Program-made: the position numbers and the translations under genes | Part shown: positions 1-6,069 of the stretch, in pieces | How the letters are laid out: every line of letters begins with the position of its first letter | How positions within the stretch are numbered: the stretch's first letter is position 1 | Assembly: GCA_003485885.1 (NCBI GenBank) | Contig: DNHM01000401.1 | Span: 1-6,109, forward strand | Reading direction: 5' to 3' | DNA length: 6,109 nt | Source: Acidimicrobiaceae bacterium | GTDB lineage: Bacteria; Actinomycetota; Acidimicrobiia; Acidimicrobiales; UBA10347 | Notes under the pieces: generated by a model | Told to the model about the DNA's origin: nothing | The model's input: only the letters and a program-made list of their open reading frames with translations | Databases searched by the model: none

Positions 1-1002
1 AGGTAGTAACGCACCCACGCTGTCCGGTCCGATGCGCAGCGGGTCGGTACGCACCACGCTGCCTCCGCCGAGCCCGATGGAGATCAGGTCGGGCAACTGG
101 AAGAGCGTCCGCACTCCGCCGACCTCGACCGCGGCATTCGCCTGGCGGGGGTAACCGTTGACCAGGGCGCCGAAATCAGCCGTGGTGCCGCCTACATCGA
201 CGACCAGGCCGTCGGGTACATCGCCGAGCAGTGCTGCGCCTCGCATGCTGTTGGTCGGCCCAGATGCGAACGTGAGCACCGGGTGCTGCATTGCCTCGTC
301 AAGGCTGAGCAGTGTGCCATCGTTCTGGGTGAGGTACAGGCGAGTGTCGGCATCGAAGTTGGCATCGGTCAGAGCAGCAGCGAAGGCGGCGATCGTGTCC
401 CGAGCCAGGTGGACAAGGCAGGCGTTCAGTCCGGCGGCGTTTTCTCGCTCGAGCAGCCCCAGCCGGCCAAGACGATGCGAACAGGTCACGTGCGCGTTGG
501 GTAGCAGTTCGGTCAGGATCGCGGCGGCTCGCGTTTCCTGCGACGGATCCACTGGCGAGAACGAGCCGGTCACTACCAGTGCGTCGAGCCCCTCGGCCCG
601 GAACCGTTCGGCAGCGTTGACAATGGCGTCCTCGTCGAGTGGTTCGAAGGGTCGGCCGTCGTATTCGATGCCACCCTTTACCAGGATCGATACGCCGTCG
701 ACTGCGGCGGCCAAGTCCTGGGGCCAGTCCACGAGTGGTGGCAGGCCCCGGCCAGCGGGTAAGCCGACCCGCAAGAAGCCGACCCGGTTGAGGTCCCGCC
801 GCTGCACGACGGCGTTGGTGAAATGGGTCGTGCCGACTACGACAGCGTCTACCCGGTCATGCGGTAGCGCCTGCAGGGCGTTCCGGATGCCAGTCAGCAC
901 GTCTGATGTCGTGGGGGTCTTGATCGATGCCACCATCTGGGTGCCATCGAGTAGTGCTGCGTCGGTGTTCGTGCCGCCGACGTCGATCCCGATACGCCTC
1001 AT
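1..1002 (-). CDS. Hydantoinase/oxoprolinase family protein (HyuA-like), N-terminal 334 codons, cut by the left window edge
   Basis: By family, this is an ATP-dependent hydrolase of cyclic amides (hydantoins, 5-oxoproline-like lactams), expected in the cytoplasm. I translated the open frame by hand; it has no stop from the ATG at 1002 to base 1. The Hydant_A_N domain begins at once with IGIDVGGTNTD (residues 4-14), the phosphate-binding loop of the ASKHA fold. A second hallmark region has FASGPTNSMRGA (245-256) and then VDVGGTTADFG (268-278), the start of the Hydantoinase_A domain. IGLGGGS (309-315) and GPDSVGA (326-332) follow. Many HyuA proteins have GGTFTD in the first loop; the Asn version here is, from memory, typical of members paired with DUF917. 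The ATG overlaps the TGA of the upstream DUF917 gene by 4 bases and has only a weak GGTGG (1013-1017) in front, which suggests translational coupling. Family members are usually 500-700 residues, so the C-terminal part lies outside. The family is certain; the substrate is unknown. Confidence 0.95.
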   Translation of the reverse strand, partial: MRRIGIDVGGTNTDAALLDGTQMVASIKTPTTSDVLTGIRNALQALPHDRVDAVVVGTTHFTNAVVQRRDLNRVGFLRVGLPAGRGLPPLVDWPQDLAAAVDGVSILVKGGIEYDGRPFEPLDEDAIVNAAERFRAEGLDALVVTGSFSPVDPSQETRAAAILTELLPNAHVTCSHRLGRLGLLERENAAGLNACLVHLARDTIAAFAAALTDANFDADTRLYLTQNDGTLLSLDEAMQHPVLTFASGPTNSMRGAALLGDVPDGLVVDVGGTTADFGALVNGYPRQANAAVEVGGVRTLFQLPDLISIGLGGGSVVRTDPLRIGPDSVGALLP

Positions 1003-2075
1003 GCCGTGGGATCCACCGGGTCGATGTCGTAGCCAAACGCCCGGGGTCCGACATAGTCCAGTCCGGCGGGGGTGGTGAAGAGATCGGGGGCACGCATGCC
1101 GACGAGCGAGACGCGCTGGCCGTACCGAGCAGTCTCGGTCCCGACCGCCTCACCCGAAAGCGTGTCAAGCAAGCAGATCAGATGAGGCACTGTGGCCAGC
1201 ACGTGGCCGTCGAGGCGAGCCACGATCCATTCGTTCTGGAAGTCAATTTCGAGGCGGGTCCCCGACCATTCGTCAAGGCCGTCAAGCCGAGCGATACCCC
1301 GCAGGAAGCCACCGGTCGCCTGCCGATCGACGTCGACGATCTTGCCCCGGAACAGGCACCGGCCATCGCCAGCCTCAGTTAATGCTTCGACGGGATCCTG
1401 GTGGGTGGCCTGTGCCTCGCGCACTACTGCGCCCAGCCTGATCGCGGTGCTTACCGAACCAATAACTCCCCACTCTTTGACCTCGGCGCCGGTCCGGGGT
1501 GCCTTGCAGGTCGCAGCCATTGAACCTACTTCGATTGTCAGGGCTCGGCTTGATCGTTCCATCCACTTCCATGTGGGCACATGGCTGATGACGGCTTCGA
1601 TGCCGCGTGGATCGACAAGTGAAAGCGGCCACGGCTGCAATCCGCCCACCGCGAAGCTGGTCATCTGGGCCTCGGGATAAGCGCGACCCATGGCATCGGC
1701 ATCGACGATGGGAATGTCTAGGTGAGCGGCGGCCATGAATGGCTGGAAGGCATTCGAGCCACCGATCTCGACCGCCATGATTGCATCGAACGGTGCTCCC
1801 AAGTAGTTGGCCAGTACCTCGACGGCGCGGGCAGCATCGACGCTGTCCTGGAGACGTTCTTGCATGACCAGCGGCGCGCCCATGGTGGACACAACGGCCA
1901 CCCGGGCATCGTCGGCGAGCTCGTCCGGGTGGATGAGCTCGAAGTTCTGCCCGGCTTGGCACAGCCGCTTTACCGACAAGTGGTTGAGGTAGGGACTGCC
2001 GCCGCCTCCCGTGCCGATAATCCATGCACCGACTGCCAGGTCATCGATCTCGGCTTCGGACAGAATGCGGCTCAT
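999..2075 (-). CDS. DUF917 family protein (S-methyl-thiohydantoin desulfurase-like)
   Basis: This is a 358-residue protein of the DUF917 family, whose Pfam domains are now named after S-methyl thiohydantoin desulfurase. Family members sit beside or are fused to hydantoinase/oxoprolinase proteins, as here. Visible hallmarks are the glycine loop GTGGGGSPY (residues 21-29), VEIGGSNAFQPF (102-113), DADAMGRAYPE (125-135), and a C-terminal half with PHLICLLD (297-304) and GPRAFGYDI (343-351). There is no signal peptide or membrane segment, so it should be cytoplasmic. Start choice: the frame stays open to a TTG at 2147, but the ATG at 2075 has GGGAGA 8 bases upstream and starts directly before the conserved domain (SRILSEAEIDDLAVGAW), so I use 2075. 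Its stop overlaps the start of the HyuA-like gene (999-1002), implying coupled translation and joint action on one substrate. Whether it removes sulfur, or does something else to a cyclic substrate, cannot be read from the sequence. Confidence 0.92.
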   Translation of the reverse strand: MSRILSEAEIDDLAVGAWIIGTGGGGSPYLNHLSVKRLCQAGQNFELIHPDELADDARVAVVSTMGAPLVMQERLQDSVDAARAVEVLANYLGAPFDAIMAVEIGGSNAFQPFMAAAHLDIPIVDADAMGRAYPEAQMTSFAVGGLQPWPLSLVDPRGIEAVISHVPTWKWMERSSRALTIEVGSMAATCKAPRTGAEVKEWGVIGSVSTAIRLGAVVREAQATHQDPVEALTEAGDGRCLFRGKIVDVDRQATGGFLRGIARLDGLDEWSGTRLEIDFQNEWIVARLDGHVLATVPHLICLLDTLSGEAVGTETARYGQRVSLVGMRAPDLFTTPAGLDYVGPRAFGYDIDPVDPTA

Positions 2076-2083
2076 CGGAGTCG

Positions 2084-2089
2084 TCTCCC
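2084..2089 (-). promoter_or_regulatory. Ribosome binding site that sets the DUF917 start at 2075
   Basis: On the minus strand, GGGAGA lies 8 bases before the ATG at 2075. The competing in-frame TTG at 2147 has no comparable purine-rich run ahead of it. This supports the shorter, 358-residue protein. Confidence 0.7.
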
Positions 2090-2168
2090 ATTGATGTGCA
2101 TTGGCGACGACGACGCGTGAGATGGGCCGTTGAGGAGGCACAGCCAATCGGGGATCACCGGATGGACA

Positions 2169-3227
2169 TTAGTGCGCGGTCTCGTCGACCGTCAGCAGCG
2201 AAAGCACGGCGGGGAGATCCGCGGCGACAAGTTCCCATTCGGCGTTGGGAGAGACCCGCCACACCTCGCCAGTATCGGTGCCGACCAGGGCGCCGCCGAC
2301 AGTGGATGGATCGACGGTCAGGCCGTGGATGTTGGCGGCACTCGGAGTGTGCGCAGCGTCGGCGAGTGATCGCCATGATTCGCCCCGGTCGAGGCTTTGG
2401 AACAGTGCGGCGTTCGCCCCGCCCTCTTCCTTGTAATTGGAGAACGCCGTGGGTGCGCTGCCGACCGTGAGAGCGTGGGGTGGGCGAGGGTCAATACACA
2501 TTGGTCGTGAGTACCTGGGGGTCACGCCGGTCCAGGCGTAGTTCCAGGTTTCGCCACCGTTGTCACTGCGAAGGACGCCGGCGTTGCCTTCGAGTTCTTC
2601 GGCGATGTGGTCGAAGCGGCCGTACCCGGTGCTGGCATAGATCACATCGGGTTCACCTGGCTGGGCGTAGAGCATGTGCAGGTCGGGGTTGTCGTAGGGC
2701 AGAGCGACCGACCAGGTCTCGCCTCCGTCGGTGGTGCGGGCGATGCCGCCAACTTCGACGCCAACCCAGATCCGGTCGTCGTTTGTTGCATCGACCACGA
2801 TGGCCCGGGCCCGACCTTCGAGAGGCGGGTCAAGTGGTACACACCAGGCTTGGGCCTCGGGAACCTGGGCGAATGATTCGATCTCGGTCCATGAATCGCC
2901 GTGGTCGTCGCTACGAAAGAGACCGGCAGGCTGGGTACCAGCGAAGAGCCGACCCGATCCGCCGGAGCGCACCTGCCACACCTCGCGGCCTGCCAGCTGG
3001 GGTCCTGACCAGGATCGACCGCCGTCGTCGGAGGTCCACAGGCCGTCGCCGGTTCCGGCGAAGATACGACCATCAAGCTGGAACAGGTCTCGGACGCCAC
3101 CTGACTCGAGTACCGGCTCTGCGCCTGCGTCGGTAACTAGGAACACACCTCGGCTCGTGCCGGCCACGATCGCAGTCGATATGGCGTTTGGGCTGGTGTA
3201 CTCAGAAGTGGCGAGTTGATCGGTCAT
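2169..3227 (-). CDS. Asp-box (BNR) repeat beta-propeller protein, VPS10/sialidase-like fold, function unknown
   Basis: This 352-residue protein is built from repeated beta-propeller blades. Five Asp-box motifs of the form S/T-x-D-x-G-x-S/T-W are visible, at about residues 66-73 (SDDGGRSW), 106-113 (SDDHGDSW), 165-172 (TTDGGETW), 221-228 (SDNGGETW, where Asn replaces the key Asp) and 278-285 (SLDRGESW). Each follows a short strand of the type LFRS or IART, and blade-like pieces such as RLFAGTQPAGL and ALVGTDTGEVW recur. No signal peptide, lipobox or transmembrane helix is present, unlike many secreted sialidases, and I see no FRIP motif, so a sialidase call is not supported. It resembles the generic 'WD40/YVTN/BNR-like repeat' proteins. 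The ATG at 3227 is chosen over the adjacent GTG at 3230 because AAGGAG lies 5 bases before the ATG but only 2 before the GTG. It sits between the LLM oxidoreductase and DUF917 genes, all in one direction, so it may be co-expressed. A binding or scaffold role is inference only. Confidence 0.88.
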   Translation of the reverse strand: MTDQLATSEYTSPNAISTAIVAGTSRGVFLVTDAGAEPVLESGGVRDLFQLDGRIFAGTGDGLWTSDDGGRSWSGPQLAGREVWQVRSGGSGRLFAGTQPAGLFRSDDHGDSWTEIESFAQVPEAQAWCVPLDPPLEGRARAIVVDATNDDRIWVGVEVGGIARTTDGGETWSVALPYDNPDLHMLYAQPGEPDVIYASTGYGRFDHIAEELEGNAGVLRSDNGGETWNYAWTGVTPRYSRPMCIDPRPPHALTVGSAPTAFSNYKEEGGANAALFQSLDRGESWRSLADAAHTPSAANIHGLTVDPSTVGGALVGTDTGEVWRVSPNAEWELVAADLPAVLSLLTVDETAH

Positions 3228-3232
3228 CACGG

Positions 3233-3238
3233 CTCCTT
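3233..3238 (-). promoter_or_regulatory. Ribosome binding site that sets the Asp-box gene start at 3227
   Basis: AAGGAG on the minus strand is 5 bases before the ATG at 3227 and only 2 bases before the GTG at 3230. The spacing favours the ATG. The two options differ by one residue. Confidence 0.7.
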
Positions 3239-3252
3239 GGGCAGTTAGCCAA

Positions 3253-3276
3253 CAGTAGTGCGGAACACCCTTACTG
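3253..3276. repeat. Interrupted inverted repeat in the leader of the Asp-box gene
   Basis: CAGTA and GTG on the left (3253-3260) pair with CAC (3266-3268) and TACTG (3272-3276), leaving a 5-base loop and a 3-base bulge. It lies 26-49 bases upstream of the Asp-box gene ATG on the minus strand. It could be an operator half-site pair or a leader hairpin. The evidence is symmetry alone. Confidence 0.3.
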
Positions 3277-3322
3277 CGAATCTCGGCGGTTGCCGTCGCT
3301 GACCGTGGGCGGGTCGGCTCCT

Positions 3323-3336
3323 CGGCCTTAGGGCCG
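3323..3336 (-). terminator. Possible hairpin directly after the LLM oxidoreductase stop
   Basis: CGGCC-TTAG-GGCCG forms a perfect 5-bp GC-only stem with a 4-base loop, beginning one base after the TGA of the LLM gene. No T-run follows on the minus strand, so it is at best a weak or factor-assisted terminator. Confidence 0.25.
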
Positions 3337-3337
3337 T

Positions 3338-4357
3338 TCAGTGCATCAGGACGTGTTCTAGGCGACGTGCCTGCTCGGCCGAGTCGCCGGGATCAATGCC
3401 CCACAGCGGCGGCTTCACACACAGTGAATCGGCGTGTTCGGCGATGCGCTCGATCTCTTGGCCGACTTCATCGGCGGTGCCGCAGACGGCGAAGGTACGC
3501 GCGGCCTCGAGTGGTACCAGGTCGATGACTCGTTCGAGTGGCTGTGAGCGTCGCGCTTCGACGAGGGTGTCGAACAAGTCACCGAAGCCGTGTTCGGCGA
3601 AGTACGACCGGTAGCTGGGGATCGATGCATAGAAGGCCATGTTGCCTCGCGCTCGTTGGGCGGCAACGACTGGATCTGGGTCGATCGATGCGGTCAGCCA
3701 CAGCTGGACGTGGATGTTGTTGGGATCGCGGCCAGCCTTGGCAGCGCCACGATGAACGGCGGGAAGCGCTCGTTCGAGCAGCCACCAGCTCGACCAGATG
3801 GAATGTCCGATGAAGCCGTCGGCGCACTCACCGGCGAGTTCGCACAGTCGTTCGCGAAGTGCAGCGATCCACACGGGTACTCGGCGGGCGTTCGGCCCGA
3901 AGTTCGGATGCAGGCCCTCGAAGGACAGGTCGTAATGTTCGCCGTGATAGTCGGGGATCGACGCAGCACCGGACGCCGCTACGTCGCACACCATGCGCAC
4001 GATCTCGATGACTTCGCGCAACCGGCCGATCGGCGGTTGAAACGGCTGGCCAAAGAAGTCTTCGGTCCAGGTCTGGGGTGCAGTGCCGAGGCCTAGCGTG
4101 AACCGCCCGTTGCTGATCTCGTCGAGCTCCAGTGCAGCGCACGCGGTTTCGAACGGCGAGCGCACAAACGACATGGCGATGCCGGTCTCAAGGCCGAGTG
4201 AGGTGGTGGCCGCGGCCGCCACCGCCATGCTCGCCCATGGCGGGCCGTACACCTGGTTGCCGATCGCTCCCGCGTAACCGCGGTCTTCGAGATGGCGGGC
4301 ACGGTCGCCGATTGTCGTCGCGTCACCACGACCGATCGGGGCCCAGAAGTCGGGCAT
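3338..4357 (-). CDS. LLM class flavin-dependent oxidoreductase (luciferase-like monooxygenase family, possibly F420-dependent)
   Basis: This 339-residue cytoplasmic TIM-barrel enzyme belongs to the bacterial luciferase-like superfamily, which uses FMNH2 or coenzyme F420 for monooxygenation or hydride transfer. Signature pieces are GRFTLGLGTA (residues 84-93), preceded by the 'ALELDEISN' helix; PVWIAALRER (161-170), a typical barrel strand; LAGECADGFIGHSIW (174-188); and the C-terminal TFAVCGTADEVGQEIERI (288-305), common in F420-type members. The length is normal for the family. The ATG at 4357 has GAGGAG 6 bases upstream (4364-4369), a strong ribosome binding site. The gene is separated from the oxygenase upstream by 324 bases, so it may have its own promoter, and from the Asp-box gene by 107 bases. 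The cofactor is not decided by visible residues; if the host is an actinobacterium, F420 is plausible. The substrate is unknown. Its neighbours suggest a role in breaking down a ring compound, but the superfamily is broad. Confidence 0.93.
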   Translation of the reverse strand: MPDFWAPIGRGDATTIGDRARHLEDRGYAGAIGNQVYGPPWASMAVAAAATTSLGLETGIAMSFVRSPFETACAALELDEISNGRFTLGLGTAPQTWTEDFFGQPFQPPIGRLREVIEIVRMVCDVAASGAASIPDYHGEHYDLSFEGLHPNFGPNARRVPVWIAALRERLCELAGECADGFIGHSIWSSWWLLERALPAVHRGAAKAGRDPNNIHVQLWLTASIDPDPVVAAQRARGNMAFYASIPSYRSYFAEHGFGDLFDTLVEARRSQPLERVIDLVPLEAARTFAVCGTADEVGQEIERIAEHADSLCVKPPLWGIDPGDSAEQARRLEHVLMH

Positions 4358-4681
4358 GGGATGCTCCTCGCAGCCAGGGACTGATACCTCGACCGTAGTG
4401 GTTCGCGGCGGTTGGTCGACTGCTCACACAGCGATCCCGGCCACAAGACAGGCGGCGCAGATCGCCAGATATCGGGTGGTCGGGGGCATCGCTGGTGATG
4501 TGTTGGGTGACCCAGTAGGCGTGCCAAATGATCGACGCGACCAGGCTGCGGCCCTGTCCAGCCACTCGAGCGGGCGGGCCTGTCCATTGGATCTGCCCGT
4601 CAGATCTGGCCGTCGGGCCCAGCGTTCGATGAGAGCGCAGAGTCTCCCGTTGGCCGAGTCTGGGGTTGGCTGGGCAGAAGC
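4358..4681. other. 324-base intergenic region between the oxygenase and LLM oxidoreductase genes; no convincing gene
   Basis: This gap separates two genes in the same direction, which is long for an operon and suggests a transcript boundary or a lost gene. It holds the LLM ribosome binding site (GAGGAG, 4364-4369) and a perfect 6-bp inverted repeat, GATCTG-CCCGT-CAGATC (4590-4606). A weaker, mismatched one, AGTCTC/GAGTCT (4641-4661), lies just past the oxygenase stop. Neither is followed by a T-run on the minus strand, so neither is a standard terminator. A TACGGT on the minus strand (4392-4397) is a possible -10 element for the LLM gene, without a good -35. A minus-strand frame that opens at a GTG at 4565 runs through part of the gap into the LLM gene, but it resembles no protein I recognise. 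Confidence 0.5.
4590..4606. repeat. Small perfect inverted repeat (6-bp stem, 5-base loop)
   Basis: GATCTG (4590-4595), CCCGT loop and CAGATC (4601-4606) can fold into a hairpin about 75-90 bases after the oxygenase stop codon. There is no T-tract, so it could be a weak terminator, an RNA-stabilising hairpin, a dimeric protein site or chance. Confidence 0.35.
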
Positions 4682-6013
4682 TCAGGCCGAGGGATCACCA
4701 GCGGGGTGTTCGACGGTGGTCATCTCGGTGCTGTAGGCGTCGAGCCAGTCGACGTCTTCGCCAGCCCAAAAGAAGCCGCTTCGTGACCCGAAGAACGCCT
4801 CGGGGTCGTCGACACCGGGTGGCACGGTGCCGTTGTCTCGCCATGCTCTCGCTGCCCGGACCGCTCGGCGTCGGGTGAGCACGATCATCTGATCACTACT
4901 GCTGTGGTTCTCTCGGGTGAAGTCGGTGATTGGCCCCATGGACTCGGTGACCGCCTGGTCCTGCAGGTGTACATCGGCGATGCCGGTGAAGATCCGGCCC
5001 GACCGTTGGGCATCGCGATCGATTTCCCAGTCGTTGCCTTCGTGCGCGGCCAACCGCCACCGCCCGAGCCAGTCGGTCGTGTTTGGCAGATAAGTATTGA
5101 CGATGTCGAGGCCTTCGATCTCACTTCCGTCTGTGCGAGTGGGTGCGATGGAGGCTCGGTCGGTGAGTTCCTTCCACATCACGTTGATGAACATGGTGTT
5201 GTTGTCATCGAGCGGCACCCAGGCACGGGCGTGAATGTTGCGGGCGAACGGTCCCTGCGGTTGTTGGGTCCAGAACGGAAACATGAAGTTTGCGAACCGC
5301 CAATAGGTCGTGTCGTCCGGGCCTGGTCGATAGGCGCCGTAGGACGTGCCCCAGTCGGTGTTGCGGGCGTGATAGGCGGGGGCACGATTGGTGATGGTGC
5401 CCCGCATGGGATTGTCGTCGTCGAGTTCGTCTGCGTTGACATGGCCGATGTGTAAGAAGCCGAAGTGCGACGTGTCGATGTCACCTTCGAGCGCTTGGAG
5501 CCAGTTGCACTCGCGAAGAACTGGCTGGATCTCGAGTTCGCTTTCATCGAGCAGCGCCACCTCGATCATCGGCAGCGGTGGGGGTGTTTCGCGTTGACCC
5601 ATGTACGCCCAGATGAGCCCGCCTCGTTCTTCGGTCGGATAGGCGCCCGCTCGCACGGTGTCGCAGAACTGGTCCTGCGGCGCCACGTTGGCTTGTTCGA
5701 GGCAGGTGCCGTCGACCGCAAACTTCCACCCGTGATACACGCATCGAATGCCGCCGTCTTCGTTGCGCCCTAGGAACAACGACGCGTTGCGGTGGGGGCA
5801 TCGATGGTCCATGACACCGGCGACACCTGCCGAGTCACGCCACACAATGAGCTGTTCGCCCAGCAGCTTGAGCCGAATCGGATCACCGTCGGTGTGGACC
5901 TCGGAACTCAGTGCCGCTGGAATCCAGTATTGGCGCATGAACTCGCCCATCGTGGTACCCGGTCCGACTCGAGTCAGATCGTCTTGCATTTCGCGAAGTC
6001 GTGCCGTGCTCAT
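4682..6013 (-). CDS. Rieske [2Fe-2S] non-heme iron oxygenase, alpha subunit (phthalate 4,5-dioxygenase-like)
   Basis: This 443-residue protein is the catalytic component of a Rieske oxygenase, which hydroxylates or demethylates aromatic or heterocyclic substrates using O2 and electrons from a separate reductase. The N-terminal Rieske domain carries C72-P-H74-R, then 16 residues, then C91-V-Y-H94-G-W, all four cluster ligands intact. The catalytic domain has the classic N170-x5-E176-x3-D180-x2-H183-x4-H188 motif: the two histidines bind the mononuclear iron and D180 is the expected bridge to the neighbouring Rieske cluster. D352 in QDQAVTESMGPITDFTREN is the likely third iron ligand, and that segment is characteristic of the phthalate dioxygenase / vanillate demethylase-like group, which works without a beta subunit. 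The ATG at 6013 has GAGGAGG 5 bases upstream. No ferredoxin or reductase gene is in the window, so the electron donor must lie elsewhere. Dioxygenase and monooxygenase/demethylase activity cannot be told apart here. Confidence 0.95.
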   Translation of the reverse strand: MSTARLREMQDDLTRVGPGTTMGEFMRQYWIPAALSSEVHTDGDPIRLKLLGEQLIVWRDSAGVAGVMDHRCPHRNASLFLGRNEDGGIRCVYHGWKFAVDGTCLEQANVAPQDQFCDTVRAGAYPTEERGGLIWAYMGQRETPPPLPMIEVALLDESELEIQPVLRECNWLQALEGDIDTSHFGFLHIGHVNADELDDDNPMRGTITNRAPAYHARNTDWGTSYGAYRPGPDDTTYWRFANFMFPFWTQQPQGPFARNIHARAWVPLDDNNTMFINVMWKELTDRASIAPTRTDGSEIEGLDIVNTYLPNTTDWLGRWRLAAHEGNDWEIDRDAQRSGRIFTGIADVHLQDQAVTESMGPITDFTRENHSSSDQMIVLTRRRAVRAARAWRDNGTVPPGVDDPEAFFGSRSGFFWAGEDVDWLDAYSTEMTTVEHPAGDPSA

Positions 6014-6069
6014 TGCGGCCTCCTCGTCATCGTTGGATACAGATCAGCGTTTCACATTCTGGCCCGCCG
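6014..6069 (-). other. Leader / promoter-proximal region of the oxygenase gene
   Basis: These bases lie between the 14-bp repeat array and the oxygenase ATG. They hold the GAGGAGG site and a locally more AT-rich stretch (about 6031-6060). A TGTATC on the minus strand (6036-6041) could be a weak -10 element, but no convincing -35 hexamer is paired with it, so I do not call a promoter. Confidence 0.3.
6019..6025 (-). promoter_or_regulatory. Strong ribosome binding site of the Rieske oxygenase gene
   Basis: GAGGAGG on the minus strand ends 5 bases before the ATG at 6013. It is a near-ideal anti-SD match and the strongest in the window, consistent with the oxygenase being first in, or near the head of, its transcript. 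Confidence 0.75.

Noticed and set aside
158..1078. Long plus-strand open frame of 306 codons opposite the HyuA-like gene
   Set aside because: Its translation is low-complexity (Ser/Arg/Ala/Pro-rich) and matches no family, while the opposite strand encodes a clear hydantoinase with all N-terminal motifs. It is a GC-rich shadow.
2076..2147. Longer DUF917 start at the TTG at 2147
   Set aside because: It would add 24 unconserved residues from a rare start with no ribosome binding site; the ATG at 2075 has a well-placed GGGAGA.
2480..3136. Plus-strand open frame of 218 codons opposite the Asp-box gene
   Set aside because: The product is extremely Arg-rich with no domain pattern, typical of antisense frames in GC-rich DNA. 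The minus strand has five clear Asp boxes.
2169..3227. Calling the Asp-box protein a sialidase
   Set aside because: Asp boxes occur in many propellers. No FRIP motif, arginine triad pattern or signal peptide could be identified.
3323..3336. Strong intrinsic terminator after the LLM gene
   Set aside because: The stem is only 5 bp and no T-run follows on the transcribed strand, so it is listed only as a weak possibility.
4093..4587. Minus-strand open frames spanning the gap and the 5' part of the LLM gene
   Set aside because: They overlap the well-supported LLM reading frame, have no good ribosome binding site, and their translations (Arg/Pro/Ser-rich) match nothing known.
4904..5455. Plus-strand open frame of 183 codons opposite the oxygenase gene
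   Set aside because: It has no recognisable domain and lies wholly within the Rieske oxygenase coding region.
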